NCBI RefSeq assembly: GCF_038051985.1
Contig: NZ_CP150291.1
Coordinates: forward strand, 2,294,001-2,358,000
Reading direction: 5' to 3'
Source: Solibacillus sp. FSL H8-0523
GTDB taxonomy: Bacteria; Bacillota; Bacilli; Bacillales_A; Planococcaceae
Length of the DNA stretch: 64,000 bases
The position numbers were made by a program, and so were the translations under genes. The notes under the pieces were generated by a model. The model was not told the DNA's origin. It saw only the letters and a program-made list of their open reading frames with translations, and ran no database searches. Positions 27,888 to 37,426 of this stretch are shown piece after piece (the first letter of the stretch is position 1; each line of letters starts with the position of its first letter).

Positions 27888-28641
27888 AGTCTAATGAAGT
27901 TTTTAAGGCACTGTATTGCTTACCGATATAGGAATACCCCTGCTTTGTATACATTTCTCTTGGCGTATCCTCGCCGTCCGCCACTAAAATAATCGTTTTA
28001 TCGGCAAAATACTTCATCACAAATTGCTGCAGTTTCGTCCCAACCCCTCGTTTTTGATGGGCTGGCAACACATAAAGATTATCAATTTCTACAAGTTCTT
28101 GAGACGCAATGACATCAACTGCCCCGATGACCTCTCCATGTAAAACAGCGACAATTTGTTTTTTTCGTTGAAGGTGATAATCGTTTATTAACATTTCTCG
28201 GTTTGCACGGGCATAGGACTCTCCCCATTCCAACGCATCTTCATAATGAATCTTTAAATACCCTTCCAATGTTTCGTCCGTTACAAAAGAAATCAATACT
28301 TCTGGTCGAAGTGGCGCTCGTGAAAAAACATTTGGTTTAATGGCGTACATTTCTAAAATGCCAATTCCATAGTTATGGTCTAGTAAGAACTGACGCAACT
28401 CATAAGGAATTTCTTGATCCTGTGGGAAAACAACTTTCAAAAACTGACGCCCGCCCTTGCGATGCATTTGTCTTAAATAAGCAAGCGCCGCCTGTAGTTC
28501 CGACAAATTCGGTACCGAGTTGAATTCAATAAAATTACTATCATAACGATCTTTTACTTCATCGAGTTGATAGTGCTTATAAAGGTCGGTTTCTCTTTCA
28601 AGTTGTGCAAATATATGAATATTTTCAAATGATAATTTCAT
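27886..28641 (-). CDS. GNAT N-acetyltransferase
   Basis: The 251-residue protein has a C-terminal GNAT domain (about 130-245) with the acetyl-CoA site DNLYVLPAHQKRGVGTKLQQF near residue 195 and the final GYSYIGKQY. The N-terminal 120 residues are a second, poorly conserved unit. The start at 28641 (MKLSFENIH) is preferred over the upstream start, because GAAGGGAGGGG lies just before it and the 45 upstream residues look non-coding. The substrate is unknown. Confidence 0.85.
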   Translation of the reverse strand: MKLSFENIHIFAQLERETDLYKHYQLDEVKDRYDSNFIEFNSVPNLSELQAALAYLRQMHRKGGRQFLKVVFPQDQEIPYELRQFLLDHNYGIGILEMYAIKPNVFSRAPLRPEVLISFVTDETLEGYLKIHYEDALEWGESYARANREMLINDYHLQRKKQIVAVLHGEVIGAVDVIASQELVEIDNLYVLPAHQKRGVGTKLQQFVMKYFADKTIILVADGEDTPREMYTKQGYSYIGKQYSALKTSLD

Positions 28642-28764
28642 TATACCCCTCCCTTCCATTCTAAACTGCTCGTTGTGTTTGTTTATTACAGTTTCATTTC
28701 CCCATTCAATCATTTTAAAGCATGCTATACTAAAATGGTAAATAATGTACAAAGGATGGGTGAA

Positions 28765-28953
28765 ATGGAAAAACACTACCGGATATTTGTCACCAATACA
28801 GATTTAGCAATTTCAGTCCTTACATCTATAGGCATACCTGTACAAGTCATTAATTCTTATCTTCATTTTTCAATCGAAGAACAGCGCAAAAACGATACTA
28901 TCATTCAACTAAATAAAGGAAAAGTCGTTATTTATGATATAGAAGAACTGTAG
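28765..28953 (+). CDS. Small protein of unknown function
   Basis: This 62-residue frame starts at ATG 28765, eight bases after AAAGGA. The product is small and soluble (begins MEKHYRIFV, ends KVVIYDIEEL) with alternating hydrophobic residues as in an alpha/beta fold. I do not know the family. The ribosome binding site and codon usage like its neighbours make it probable rather than certain. Confidence 0.55.
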   Translation: MEKHYRIFVTNTDLAISVLTSIGIPVQVINSYLHFSIEEQRKNDTIIQLNKGKVVIYDIEEL

Positions 28954-29197
28954 CTTCATGTCATGTAAAAAGGTGGATTTTTACTGTCGAAAAAAATATT
29001 TTTTTGTTCTTACGGATAAAATTTCACGCAATTCAGAGCAGTTCCTATCATTTTAGAGAGAATATTTAAAACTCCTACACTTTACATGAATACGTCAAAT
29101 AAACTAATAATTCAGCAAGTACGCTTTTGGTGGATTTTGGCGTATAATAAGCTTGTTTATATAACTATTACACCATTCTCTTGGAGGGTTCGTACAA

Positions 29198-30613
29198 ATG
29201 AGTACACGTATTGAAAAAGACTTTTTAGGCACATTAGAAATTCCAAAGGACGTATATTATGGCGTTCAAACAACTCGTGCATTAGAAAATTTCCCAATTA
29301 CTAAAATGACAATGCATCCTGAATTAATCCGTGCATTTGCCATCGTAAAGAAAAGTTCAGCTTTAGCAAACGCAGCAATCGGTCAATTAGATGAGAAAAT
29401 TGCCAATGCCATCGCATTAGCAGCAGATGACATTATTGCAGGCAACCTACACGACCAATTCGTTGTAGATCCAATTCAAGGTGGAGCCGGCACTTCGATG
29501 AACATGAATGCTAACGAAGTGATTGCAAACCGCGCATTAGAAATTTTAGGGGAAGAAAAAGGGTCATATTCAATCATTAGTCCAAACAGCCACGTTAACA
29601 TGGCACAATCAACTAATGACGCATTCCCATCAGCAATTCACATCGCAACTGTTTCTACATTAGATAACTTAATTATGGCGATGGAAAATATGCGTGACAG
29701 CTTCATCCAAAAATCAGTAGAATTCGACGGCATCGTAAAAATGGGTCGTACGCACTTACAAGACGCAGTTCCTGTACGTTTAGGTCAAGAATTTGGCGCA
29801 TACGCAGCAGTGGTTGCACGTGATATCGCACGTGTGAAAAAAGCACAGCAAGCCATGCTTCAAATCAACATCGGTGCAACAGCAATCGGTACGGGCTTAA
29901 ATGCCGATCCAGAATATATGAAATTAGCCGTTGAAAATATTGCAAAATATAGTAACTTCCCATTCGTAAAAGTGGACAACCTAATTGATGGTACACAAAA
30001 CACAGATACGTACGCAGAAGTTTCATCTATGCTTAAAATTTCAATGATGAACATGTCGAAAATCGCAAATGACTTACGCTTAATGGCTTCAGGTCCGAAA
30101 GCTGGTTTTGCTGAAATTCGTTTACCAGAGCGCCAACCAGGTTCTTCAATCATGCCAGGTAAAGTAAACCCGGTAATGCCTGAAGTGATTAACCAAATTG
30201 CGTTCCAAGTAATCGGTAACGACGTAACGATTTCACTTGCTTCAGAAGCAGGTCAATTCGAATTAAACGTAATGGAACCAGTACTTGTATTCAACCTATT
30301 ACAATCAATCGAAATTATGACAAACGGCTTCACGGTATTTACAAAACTTTGCCTAGACCATATCGAAGCAAATGAAGAGCGTATGCATGACTTCGTTGAG
30401 CGTTCAATCGGTGTTGTAACAGCTTTAGCGCCTCACTTGGGCTACGAGCGTTCAAGCCAAATCGCACGTGAAGCATTACACAGCGGTAAATCAGTACGTG
30501 AATTATGCTTACAATACGAATACTTCACAGTAGAACAATTAGATATTATTTTAAATCCATTTGAATTAACACAACCAGGTATCGCTGGTGAGAAAAAATT
30601 AGCGAAAAACTAA
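29198..30613 (+). CDS. aspA: Aspartate ammonia-lyase (aspartase)
   Basis: The 471-residue enzyme belongs to the fumarase/aspartase superfamily. STNDAFPSAIHIA near residue 146 and MGRTHLQDAVPVRLGQE near 187 hold active-site residues, and GSSIMPGKVNPVMPE near 317 is the flexible catalytic loop with its serine. The N-terminus (IEKDFLGTLEIPKDVYYGVQ) is that of class II lyases; the length and start favour aspartase over fumarase. It converts aspartate to fumarate and ammonia. A TATAAT-like hexamer at 29143 may be its -10 box. It stands alone, with a strong terminator. Confidence 0.92.
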   Translation: MSTRIEKDFLGTLEIPKDVYYGVQTTRALENFPITKMTMHPELIRAFAIVKKSSALANAAIGQLDEKIANAIALAADDIIAGNLHDQFVVDPIQGGAGTSMNMNANEVIANRALEILGEEKGSYSIISPNSHVNMAQSTNDAFPSAIHIATVSTLDNLIMAMENMRDSFIQKSVEFDGIVKMGRTHLQDAVPVRLGQEFGAYAAVVARDIARVKKAQQAMLQINIGATAIGTGLNADPEYMKLAVENIAKYSNFPFVKVDNLIDGTQNTDTYAEVSSMLKISMMNMSKIANDLRLMASGPKAGFAEIRLPERQPGSSIMPGKVNPVMPEVINQIAFQVIGNDVTISLASEAGQFELNVMEPVLVFNLLQSIEIMTNGFTVFTKLCLDHIEANEERMHDFVERSIGVVTALAPHLGYERSSQIAREALHSGKSVRELCLQYEYFTVEQLDIILNPFELTQPGIAGEKKLAKN

Positions 30614-30649
30614 TTTGATCTGTAAACACCTAGTTAACCTAGATACAGG

Positions 30650-30686
30650 AAACGCTAGTCCGAGAAAGTCGGGCTAGCGTTTTTTG
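30650..30686. terminator. Terminator of aspA
   Basis: AACGCTAGTCCGA and TCGGGCTAGCGTT pair over 12 bp with one G-U and are followed by TTTTTTG on the plus strand. Confidence 0.85.
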
Positions 30687-30689
30687 TTT

Positions 30690-30989
30690 TTATCCAAATA
30701 ATTTTTCTTTTGCTAATGTAATCGCACGTTTACTTACTTCTAAACGGTCGCCGTCTGCATTTAACTTCATGACATTCCCGTTTTCTTCAAATATCGATGT
30801 GAGTTGTGCTTTTGGCTTTACCCCAACCATCATCATTTGCGGTTCCTTCTTTAGTTCGGAAAGTCCCTCTTTTGCTGCATCAACCTTACTACCATCAATT
30901 TTTGGGAATGGCATATTGGCTTCAGGCTGTGATTTACGGCGTGTTTGGTTACTTAAACCAGCACTGCCCGCTCCAACAGAACGAATCAT
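30690..30989 (-). CDS. Small soluble protein of unknown function
   Basis: This 99-residue protein starts MIRSVGAGSAG, with a polar, flexible first half and a more ordered C-terminal half that ends VSKRAITLAKEKLFG. No known domain is recognised. Its ATG overlaps the stop of a 41-residue membrane-protein gene (TGA within ATGA), so the two are translated together. It may work with that membrane protein at the membrane surface, which is inference only. Confidence 0.7.
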   Translation of the reverse strand: MIRSVGAGSAGLSNQTRRKSQPEANMPFPKIDGSKVDAAKEGLSELKKEPQMMMVGVKPKAQLTSIFEENGNVMKLNADGDRLEVSKRAITLAKEKLFG

Positions 30990-31111
30990 TCACGTTCCCC
31001 CTTTTCTACCTTTTCTTTTTTCATTTTATCTGCACGTCGAAACGTCATCTCTGCTTGTACAAACATAAAAATTACTGCTGCTACGATTAAAATGACAACC
31101 CACTTACTCAA
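30986..31111 (-). CDS. 41-residue single-pass membrane protein
   Basis: A TTG-initiated frame encodes 41 residues: a hydrophobic helix at 4-18 (WVVILIVAAVIFMFV) and then a strongly charged cytoplasmic tail (RRADKMKKEKVEKGERE). AGAGGA lies before the TTG. The stop codon overlaps the ATG of the 99-residue gene, which supports real coupled translation. Too short for most gene finders. Confidence 0.6.
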   Translation of the reverse strand: MSKWVVILIVAAVIFMFVQAEMTFRRADKMKKEKVEKGERE

Positions 31112-31208
31112 AATGATTCCTCTTTTCTTCTCTTAGTTCACTTTACTAAAATCTTATTTTTATACAAGTTCTGAAAGGGCTATTTTTTAAGACACCCCTA
31201 TACATTAG

Positions 31209-31473
31209 ACACTTTTAAACTTCCGGACCCATCGACTATCTTTATGTATTGTATTCTTCATTTCTTTTCTATGGCCATTACAAACAAGTGCCCAATCCAT
31301 TTCTAGCTCTGAAGCCAAATTCGCATCAGAGCAACAGTTGAAAGGCACAACGAAGCCGTATAGTAAGGTCTTTATCTATGAAAAGTACGCAGTGCCAATA
31401 AAACTATTTAAATCAAATCGTGATGGACAATTTTCATTCATGTATTCTGGGAATTATTCACGTATAAGTGGAT
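31209..31473 (+). pseudogene. Possible remnant of a secreted Ig-like domain protein
   Basis: An open frame without ATG runs from 31209 into the 3' end of the RNase H-like gene. Its translation has a signal-like hydrophobic stretch (VFFISFLWPLQTSAQS) and then KGTTKPYSKVFIYEKY with SNRDGQFSFMY, a pattern like bacterial Ig-like repeats. No start codon with a ribosome binding site is seen and the convergent gene cuts it off. Apart from this the 362-bp gap (31112-31473) seems empty. Weak call. Confidence 0.3.
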
Positions 31474-32142
31474 TCACTTTTTACGTCTTACGGGCTGCTT
31501 TGCATGAATCGCTGTACCTTCAAGAGCTTGACTCGCTAGTCGGTCTGCCTCTTCATTTATTTTGCGATCAATATACGTATAAGTTGCGGTAAGCCCGAGC
31601 TTTTGCAGTTTCAGGTCGATTTTATCTGCCCAGGAAGCGAGCACATTTTCAGAAACTGCCCATTCCCCGTTCATTTCATTAATAACCACCTGGGAGTCAC
31701 CATAAATCTCAATTGCTTGATGATGCACTCCAAGCTCCTCCAATTGTTCAATCGCAAATAGAAGGGCTGCGTATTCTGCTTCGTTATTTGACGTTAAATA
31801 ATCCGCTTGCTGATTCAGGCGAATGCGGTAATGCTGATTCGTTTGTGTAAAGTAAATGACGGCACCTAACCCTGCTACTCGCTGTTCACGGTGAAAGCCT
31901 CCATCAAAATAAAGTTGAATCCCATGCGGCTCACTTTCAAGCTCTTGTAAGTATTTTTTCAGTTCCTTCATTGTCCACGTACTATCATGCTCATCCGTAA
32001 GCGTCACCTCTTTTAGACGCCCCGTTTTTTGCATATCCTCTACTAATAAATAGGCATGCGCTGCTGGAATCGCTTCACTCTTTAATGTGATTTGCTGTTT
32101 TTTCGGCGTTTCGTACAGCCACTCAATCGTTAATCTCAACAA
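31474..32142 (-). CDS. RNase HI-like protein (YpeP/YpdQ type)
   Basis: The 222-residue protein has a 70-residue N-terminal extension and then an RNase HI fold. The acidic catalytic residues are in place: D80 (LYFDGGF), E121 or E123 (SNNEAEYAA), D149 (YGDSQVV) and D200 (NEEADRLAS). It should cut RNA in RNA-DNA hybrids, although related YpeP-like proteins have weak or unproved activity. It starts at TTG 32142 after AAGGAGC and overlaps the upstream membrane-protein gene by 20 bp. Confidence 0.85.
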   Translation of the reverse strand: MLRLTIEWLYETPKKQQITLKSEAIPAAHAYLLVEDMQKTGRLKEVTLTDEHDSTWTMKELKKYLQELESEPHGIQLYFDGGFHREQRVAGLGAVIYFTQTNQHYRIRLNQQADYLTSNNEAEYAALLFAIEQLEELGVHHQAIEIYGDSQVVINEMNGEWAVSENVLASWADKIDLKLQKLGLTATYTYIDRKINEEADRLASQALEGTAIHAKQPVRRKK

Positions 32143-32527
32143 GCTCGCTCCTTTGTTTATAAAAAACTTTGATACATATCATAAATACCACAACGGCTGG
32201 GACAAGAACAGGTATCACTAAAAGCCAAAACTGGGCATCTCTTAGCGTTGCCCCTAGTATAAAGCTGCAGGCAACACATTGTAGTAGCAAAATAACGAAG
32301 CCAGATGCATAAAATGTCTTCACACCAACATAATGGCGCGCCCAATAGATCGGGATATACCACGGTAAAACAGTAAAACAGTAAATTAAAATCCCCGCGA
32401 GCATACTAGAGAGCATTACACCAAGCGTAAAATAATCTGTATGGTTCGATTTTAAAATTGTTAATAAGGCACTCATGCCGGCCAAATACGGTAATAAACC
32501 ACTTACAATGATTTGCCAACCTTTCAT
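32123..32527 (-). CDS. Integral membrane protein of unknown function
   Basis: The 134-residue product has four hydrophobic segments (about 5-22, 28-52, 72-90, 98-122) and a short basic-acidic tail. It starts at ATG 32527 behind GGGGTGA; the longer frame is rejected. It overlaps the RNase H-like gene by 20 bp, so the pair is an operon. It is divergent from pgeF with about 90 bp between them. I do not recognise the family. Confidence 0.65.
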   Translation of the reverse strand: MKGWQIIVSGLLPYLAGMSALLTILKSNHTDYFTLGVMLSSMLAGILIYCFTVLPWYIPIYWARHYVGVKTFYASGFVILLLQCVACSFILGATLRDAQFWLLVIPVLVPAVVVFMICIKVFYKQRSELVEIND

Positions 32528-32615
32528 TAGTGTCACCCCATTTCCCATAATTATACCAAACCATACAAGGCTATACAAAAATCCGTCAATACGATATAGT
32601 ACAGGTGGTGATTTG

Positions 32616-33380
32616 ATGAATATAAAATTTTATGAAAACAACGAAAAACGTATGCTCGGTATCACACTGAAAGATGCCGAACGCCATGAAAACAACAATA
32701 TGGCGCTGCATGTGTGCCAAAACCGTGCAAACATTTTAGAAAATCGCGACATACTCGCACAAGTACTTGAAACCGATGTAAAACGTTTTGTGTGCGCCAA
32801 CCAAACACATAGTGCCCATTTCGTTCACATTACGCAAGCCGAAATTGGCCACGGCGCATTTGATGCGGCAAGTGCCATCCCAGACACAGACGCTTTGTAC
32901 ACATATGAGCCGAATGTGGTCATTTCAAGCTTTACCGCGGATTGTGTGCCCGTACTGTTTTACAATGAGAAAACAAATTTAATTGGCGCCATTCATTCTG
33001 GATGGCAAGGGACGATTAAAGAAATTACATTCAAGCTAATGCAGCATCTTCAAGCAAATGAAGACTGCGATTTACAAGACGTTCAAGTGATTATTGGCCC
33101 TGCCATTAGTCAGGAAAAGTTTGAAGTCGACTCAGATGTATACGAAAAATTCAAAGCGTTAGGCTATGCAGATGCATTTATGTACTTTAACGAAGCAACA
33201 AACAAATACCATATCGATAATCAATTAACGGTAAAAACACAATGTGAGCTTGCCGGGATTCCGAGTTCTAATATTACTATTGATCCGATGTGTACCTTTA
33301 AAAGTGAAGATGGGTTCTCGCACCGTCAAGACCGCGCGACTGGGCGTCATTTAAGCTTTATTGTGCGCAAAGAGGATTAA
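32616..33380 (+). CDS. pgeF: Peptidoglycan editing factor PgeF (laccase-domain)
   Basis: The 254-residue protein is a COG1496/YlmD-type laccase-domain protein. The three zinc ligands are H65 (QTHSAH), C110 (TADCVPV) and H127 (AIHSGWQG). The E. coli homologue removes wrong residues from cell-wall precursors (an N-acetylmuramoyl-serine/glycine hydrolase), and related proteins act as adenosine/inosine phosphorylases, so both roles are possible. The start at 32616 (MNIKFYENNE) follows AGGTGGTGA; the open frame beginning at 32475 is not needed. It is a single gene and does not sit beside ylmE or sepF as in many Bacillales. Confidence 0.88.
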   Translation: MNIKFYENNEKRMLGITLKDAERHENNNMALHVCQNRANILENRDILAQVLETDVKRFVCANQTHSAHFVHITQAEIGHGAFDAASAIPDTDALYTYEPNVVISSFTADCVPVLFYNEKTNLIGAIHSGWQGTIKEITFKLMQHLQANEDCDLQDVQVIIGPAISQEKFEVDSDVYEKFKALGYADAFMYFNEATNKYHIDNQLTVKTQCELAGIPSSNITIDPMCTFKSEDGFSHRQDRATGRHLSFIVRKED

Positions 33381-33454
33381 AAAACGCATAGAACTGCCCC
33401 GCACATGGTTCATCACGCTTACTAGTAGAAGAAATCAATCGTTTTATAAATGGC

Positions 33455-33488
33455 AAAATCCCCCTAGCGATATCGTTAGAGGGATTTT
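33455..33488 (+). terminator. Terminator of pgeF
   Basis: AAAATCCCCCTAGCGATATCGTTAGAGGGATTTTT folds into a long stem with one G-U-type mismatch and a T-run; it may also serve the convergent carbonic anhydrase gene. Confidence 0.75.
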
Positions 33489-33532
33489 TCTATTGAACTG
33501 AAGCCTTGTTAGAATATAGAGGAGTGTAATAA

Positions 33533-34111
33533 TTACTTTACCGTACCTACTTTTGTCGCTTCTTCCACTTCAATTAAACGACCTGTTTTCACATCGTAAA
33601 TATATCCATACACCGGGATTGACGGTGGGACTAATGGATGATTACGAACTTTTGCAACATCCTCTACAACACTATCTGCTAAATTACTAATTGTTAAAAA
33701 ATCAATTTCTTTCCCTTCATTAGAACCTGGCGTTGTCCCAATATCTTTCCACTTACCATCGAATGTTGCTGTATCTAAGCTTGATGCTAATAAGTTGCCC
33801 ATAATCTCATTCGTAAATAATTCCATGCCGCAATCAGTGTGATGAATGACAAACCATTCCTTTGTTCCAAGCAGTTTATAAGAAATGACTAATGAACGAA
33901 TCGCGTCATCACTCGCACGGCCTCCCGCATTACGAATTACATGTGCATCTCCCTCTGCTAACCCTGCAAATTTTGCTGGATCTAAACGCGCATCCATACA
34001 TGTCAAAACCGCAAAGTGACGTGCAGGAGGTAAGGCAAGTCCTCCCTTATCTCCGAAATTTTCTACGTATTGCTCATTTGCCTGAATCACTTCTGCAACT
34101 AATTTACTCAT
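33533..34111 (-). CDS. Beta-class carbonic anhydrase
   Basis: The 192-residue enzyme has the zinc ligands C38 (TCMDAR), H91 and C94 (HHTDCGM), and the Asp-Arg dyad D40 and R42 that activates the zinc-bound water. It interconverts CO2 and bicarbonate in the cytoplasm. The length matches the short Gram-positive beta class (YvdA-like). ATG 34111 follows GGTGGAG, so the TTG codon just upstream is not used. Single gene. Confidence 0.93.
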   Translation of the reverse strand: MSKLVAEVIQANEQYVENFGDKGGLALPPARHFAVLTCMDARLDPAKFAGLAEGDAHVIRNAGGRASDDAIRSLVISYKLLGTKEWFVIHHTDCGMELFTNEIMGNLLASSLDTATFDGKWKDIGTTPGSNEGKEIDFLTISNLADSVVEDVAKVRNHPLVPPSIPVYGYIYDVKTGRLIEVEEATKVGTVK

Positions 34112-34265
34112 CAAAACTCCACCTTTATAATTCTTATTTGTTTACTAAGTTTAATTATAGTTTAATTATTCAGTTTTTTCAATAACACAGAAGAGGGCCC
34201 CAGAATTAATTCGTGGACACCCTCTTATTAGAATATATTTAGTCAGAGAAACAATTACTTCTAAA

Positions 34266-36665
34266 CTATAATTTCACGCGTTGCAAGCGCAGTGCATTTA
34301 GCACAACCGACACCGAACTAAATGCCATAGCCGCCCCAGCGAGCCAAGGTGCTAAGAAGCCAAGTGCCGCGATTGGAATGCCGATGACGTTATAGGCAAA
34401 TGCCCAGAACAGGTTTTGCTTAATATTGGTCATCGTTTTACGACTCATTAAAATCGCGTCGGCAATACTGTTTAAGTCGCCGCGAATGAGTGTAATATCC
34501 GCTGCTTCCATCGCCACATCAGTACCCGTACCAACAGCCATCCCGATGTCCGCTACCGCTAAAGCCGGCGCGTCGTTAATGCCGTCCCCAACCATCGCGA
34601 CCTTGTTCCCTTGCTGCTGTAGCTTTTCAACTTGCTGTGCTTTTTGCTCTGGTAATACTTCGGCGATGACTTCATCAATTCCAACTTCTACTGCGATTTT
34701 TTGAGCGGTGCGTACATTATCCCCTGTCAGCATCACGACTTTTAAGCCAAGCGCATGTAACCGGGCAACCGCCTCTTTTGAGGTAGCCTTCACCGTATCC
34801 GCCACCGCAATCATACCAGCGAGTTGGCCTTCGATCGCGATCAGCATCGCTGTTTTACCATCTTGCTCGTAAGTGATTAATTGCTCTTCGACTGTATCTA
34901 AAAGCGTAACATTTCGTGAAGCCATTAGCTTTCTAGTCCCCACAAATACATGCACACCCGCTACGTTTGCTTCAATCCCTAGACCCGGAATCGCTTGAAA
35001 ATCTGTTGCTTGCTCAAGCGAAATACCGCGCGCTTTCACCCCTTGCACAATCGCTTCTGCTAATGGGTGCTCAGAGGCATTTTCCGCTGTAGCGACTTTT
35101 GCAAGGACATCTTGCTCGTTGAAGCCTTCCAACACGATCACATCAGTTAACACTGGCTGGCCATTAGTTACGGTGCCTGTTTTATCGACAACAACAGTAT
35201 CAATAAAACCGGTTTGTTCTAAATGTTCGCCGCCCTTAAATAAAATACCGAACTGCGCCGCACGCCCAGATCCCGCCATAATGGACGTTGGTGTCGCAAG
35301 CCCTAACGCACACGGACAAGCAATGACAAGTACGGCAATCGTTGCTTCAAATGCCGATGTAAAGTCACCCGTGATCAGCCACCAGCTAATAAAGGTCACG
35401 ACCGCGATGCCTACAACAACTGGCACGAAAATACTTGAAATTTTATCAGCCAAACGTTGAATCGGTGCCTTTGAACCTTGTGCCGCTTCCACAATTTTAA
35501 TAATTTGTGCAAGCGCGGTGTCAGAGCCAACTTTTAATGCTTTGATTTCAAGTGCCCCGTTTTTATTGATCGTTGCCCCATACAGTAAATCGCCTACCTG
35601 TTTTTCAACCGGCAAGCTTTCCCCCGTTAGCATTGATTCATCGACGGCTGATACTCCTGAAAGCACTTCGCCGTCCACTGGGATTTTTTCACCCGGTTTA
35701 ATTCGTAAGATATCGCCAATTTGCACATGCTCGAGCGCAATTTGCTGCTCCACGCCATCACGCACGACTGTTGCGGATTTTGCTTGCATGCCCATCAGTT
35801 GCTTAATTGCTTGTGAGGACTTGCCTTTCGCACGTGCTTCGAACAATTTCCCAAGCAATATGAGTGTAATCAGTACCGCACTGGTTTCAAAGTATAAATG
35901 CGGCATATGATTTGTCCCCGCATGCACAAACATTTGATAAATACTATAAAAATACGCCGCGCTCGTTCCCATAACCACGAGAACATCCATATTCGCAGAG
36001 CCATTACGTAGCGCTTTATATGCTCCGACATAAAACTGCCAACCGATAACAAATTGCACAGGCGTTGCGAGTACGAGTTGTACCCACGGATTCATTAAAA
36101 CATCTGGCACATATAAAAAGTTCGTCCATGAAAAATGCCCAACCATCGTCCACAGCAGTGGGAGTGATAAAATAGCCGCAATAGTAAACTTCCATTGTTG
36201 CTTTTTAATCGCCCTTTCACGGTGGTCAACCGGCTCTCCTTCAACAACCTTTTCTGCGCCAAAGCCGATTTTTTCAATGCGCTTGATAATATCTGACAAC
36301 GTCACTTGTGATGGATTAAATTCAACGGTTGCTTTTTCAAGCGCTAAGTTGACATTGGCTACGGCCACGCCATCTAATTTGCCTAGCACTTTTTCGATAC
36401 GCGCGGAGCACGCCGCACACGTCATGCCGGTAATATTAAGTTCCACTTTGTCTTTTATCACATCATAGCCTAGCGCTTGGATTTTTTGCTCAATTTGCTC
36501 GGGTTTTAATGCTTGATTGTCATAAGTTACGGTTGCTTTTTCTAAGGCTAAATTGACGGTTGCCGCTTCAATGCCATCCATGCGATTTAAGCCTTTTTCA
36601 ATACGCGTCGAGCACGCCGCACAGGTCATCCCTGTTACTTGTAGCGTCACTTCTTTTGTCGCCAT
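34266..36665 (-). CDS. copA: Copper-exporting P1B-type ATPase
   Basis: The 799-residue pump has two N-terminal heavy-metal domains with GMTCAAC (cysteines 14 and 17, then near 82), eight membrane helices, and the copper-site motif CPC ([15 protein letters not shown]). It also has the phosphorylated aspartate in DKTGTVTNG, the SEHPLAEAI motif and the [10 protein letters not shown] hinge. It expels Cu+ at the expense of ATP. The start at 36665 follows AGAGGTG; the extra 28 upstream codons overlap a CsoR-type operator and are not used. It is the last gene of the csoR-copZ-copA operon. Confidence 0.95.
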   Translation of the reverse strand: MATKEVTLQVTGMTCAACSTRIEKGLNRMDGIEAATVNLALEKATVTYDNQALKPEQIEQKIQALGYDVIKDKVELNITGMTCAACSARIEKVLGKLDGVAVANVNLALEKATVEFNPSQVTLSDIIKRIEKIGFGAEKVVEGEPVDHRERAIKKQQWKFTIAAILSLPLLWTMVGHFSWTNFLYVPDVLMNPWVQLVLATPVQFVIGWQFYVGAYKALRNGSANMDVLVVMGTSAAYFYSIYQMFVHAGTNHMPHLYFETSAVLITLILLGKLFEARAKGKSSQAIKQLMGMQAKSATVVRDGVEQQIALEHVQIGDILRIKPGEKIPVDGEVLSGVSAVDESMLTGESLPVEKQVGDLLYGATINKNGALEIKALKVGSDTALAQIIKIVEAAQGSKAPIQRLADKISSIFVPVVVGIAVVTFISWWLITGDFTSAFEATIAVLVIACPCALGLATPTSIMAGSGRAAQFGILFKGGEHLEQTGFIDTVVVDKTGTVTNGQPVLTDVIVLEGFNEQDVLAKVATAENASEHPLAEAIVQGVKARGISLEQATDFQAIPGLGIEANVAGVHVFVGTRKLMASRNVTLLDTVEEQLITYEQDGKTAMLIAIEGQLAGMIAVADTVKATSKEAVARLHALGLKVVMLTGDNVRTAQKIAVEVGIDEVIAEVLPEQKAQQVEKLQQQGNKVAMVGDGINDAPALAVADIGMAVGTGTDVAMEAADITLIRGDLNSIADAILMSRKTMTNIKQNLFWAFAYNVIGIPIAALGFLAPWLAGAAMAFSSVSVVLNALRLQRVKL

Positions 36666-36680
36666 TTTCTTCACCTCTTC

Positions 36681-36700
36681 TATACCTACACGGGGTATAT
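36681..36700. promoter_or_regulatory. Second CsoR-type operator, upstream of copA
   Basis: TATACCTACACGGGGTATAT matches the site upstream of csoR (ATACC...GGGGTAT). It lies in the 89-bp gap between copZ and copA, so copA may have its own copper-controlled promoter. Confidence 0.7.
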
Positions 36701-36754
36701 AAATCTTTAAAAAGAAAGGCCCCCTTCTACAAGAGAACCCCATACTCAATCAAA

Positions 36755-36961
36755 TTACAGCACGTCGAAGCCTTGCTCGTCGATTGTTTCTTTAATTTGA
36801 TCAACTGTTACTGCTGACTCGTCAAATGCTACTGTCACTTTCGCTTCTGCTAAATCCACATTTACTTCCTGTACACCTGCTAAAGCACCAACATTTGTTT
36901 CTACAGCTTTCACACAATGACCACACGTCATACCTTGTACATTTAATGTTACGTTTTCCAT
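36755..36961 (-). CDS. copZ: Copper chaperone CopZ
   Basis: This 68-residue heavy-metal-associated domain has the metal motif GMTCGHC near residue 11 and the betaalphabetabetaalphabeta pattern of CopZ. It carries Cu+ in the cytoplasm and hands it to CopA or CsoR. It is the middle gene of the operon; 13 bp separate it from csoR. A good AGGAG site precedes it. Confidence 0.95.
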   Translation of the reverse strand: MENVTLNVQGMTCGHCVKAVETNVGALAGVQEVNVDLAEAKVTVAFDESAVTVDQIKETIDEQGFDVL

Positions 36962-36974
36962 TATAAATCGCTCC

Positions 36975-37298
36975 TTATTTTTTCATTAATTTTTGAATCG
37001 TGACAACAAGCTCATCTAACACTTCGACGTCGCCTTCGTTTAAACGATCGACGACACAGCCCTTTAAATGACCTTCAAGCAAAATTTTCGCCACACTATT
37101 GAGCGCCGATTGAGTTGCCGATAACTGCGTAATAATATCATCACAGTAAACGTCTTTTTCAATCATGCCTTTAATGCCACGGATTTGGCCTTCCACACGG
37201 TTGAGCCTCGTCGTTAAATCTTTCTTCACTTGCTCAGGATGATGACTCTTGCGACAGCTTACTTCATGCGTTTCTGGTACTGCATCATTACTCTGCAT
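36975..37298 (-). CDS. csoR: Copper-sensing repressor CsoR
   Basis: The 107-residue all-helical repressor has the copper ligands C52 (VYCDDI), H77 and C81 (LEGHLKGC), with the typical spacing of the CsoR family (C-24-H-3-C), and starts its core with LTTRLNRVEGQIRGIKGM. Cu+ binding lowers its affinity for DNA and derepresses the operon. A perfect operator lies just upstream. It is the first gene of csoR-copZ-copA. Confidence 0.95.
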   Translation of the reverse strand: MQSNDAVPETHEVSCRKSHHPEQVKKDLTTRLNRVEGQIRGIKGMIEKDVYCDDIITQLSATQSALNSVAKILLEGHLKGCVVDRLNEGDVEVLDELVVTIQKLMKK

Positions 37299-37330
37299 GC
37301 AATCAATCCTCCTAACTTATGTACAGATTA

Positions 37331-37350
37331 ACATACCTATACGGGGTATG
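37331..37350. promoter_or_regulatory. CsoR operator upstream of csoR
   Basis: ACATACCTATACGGGGTATG is a GC-rich dyad of the CsoR type (ATACC...GGGGTAT), about 30 bp before the csoR start, within the shared region with the divergent chemoreceptor gene. Confidence 0.8.
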
Positions 37351-37426
37351 TAAAGTGAATGGATTTACTATTTTTATCCAAATATTCATGTTAAACTAGA
37401 ATTATAAATAGATAGGAGGAACTATT

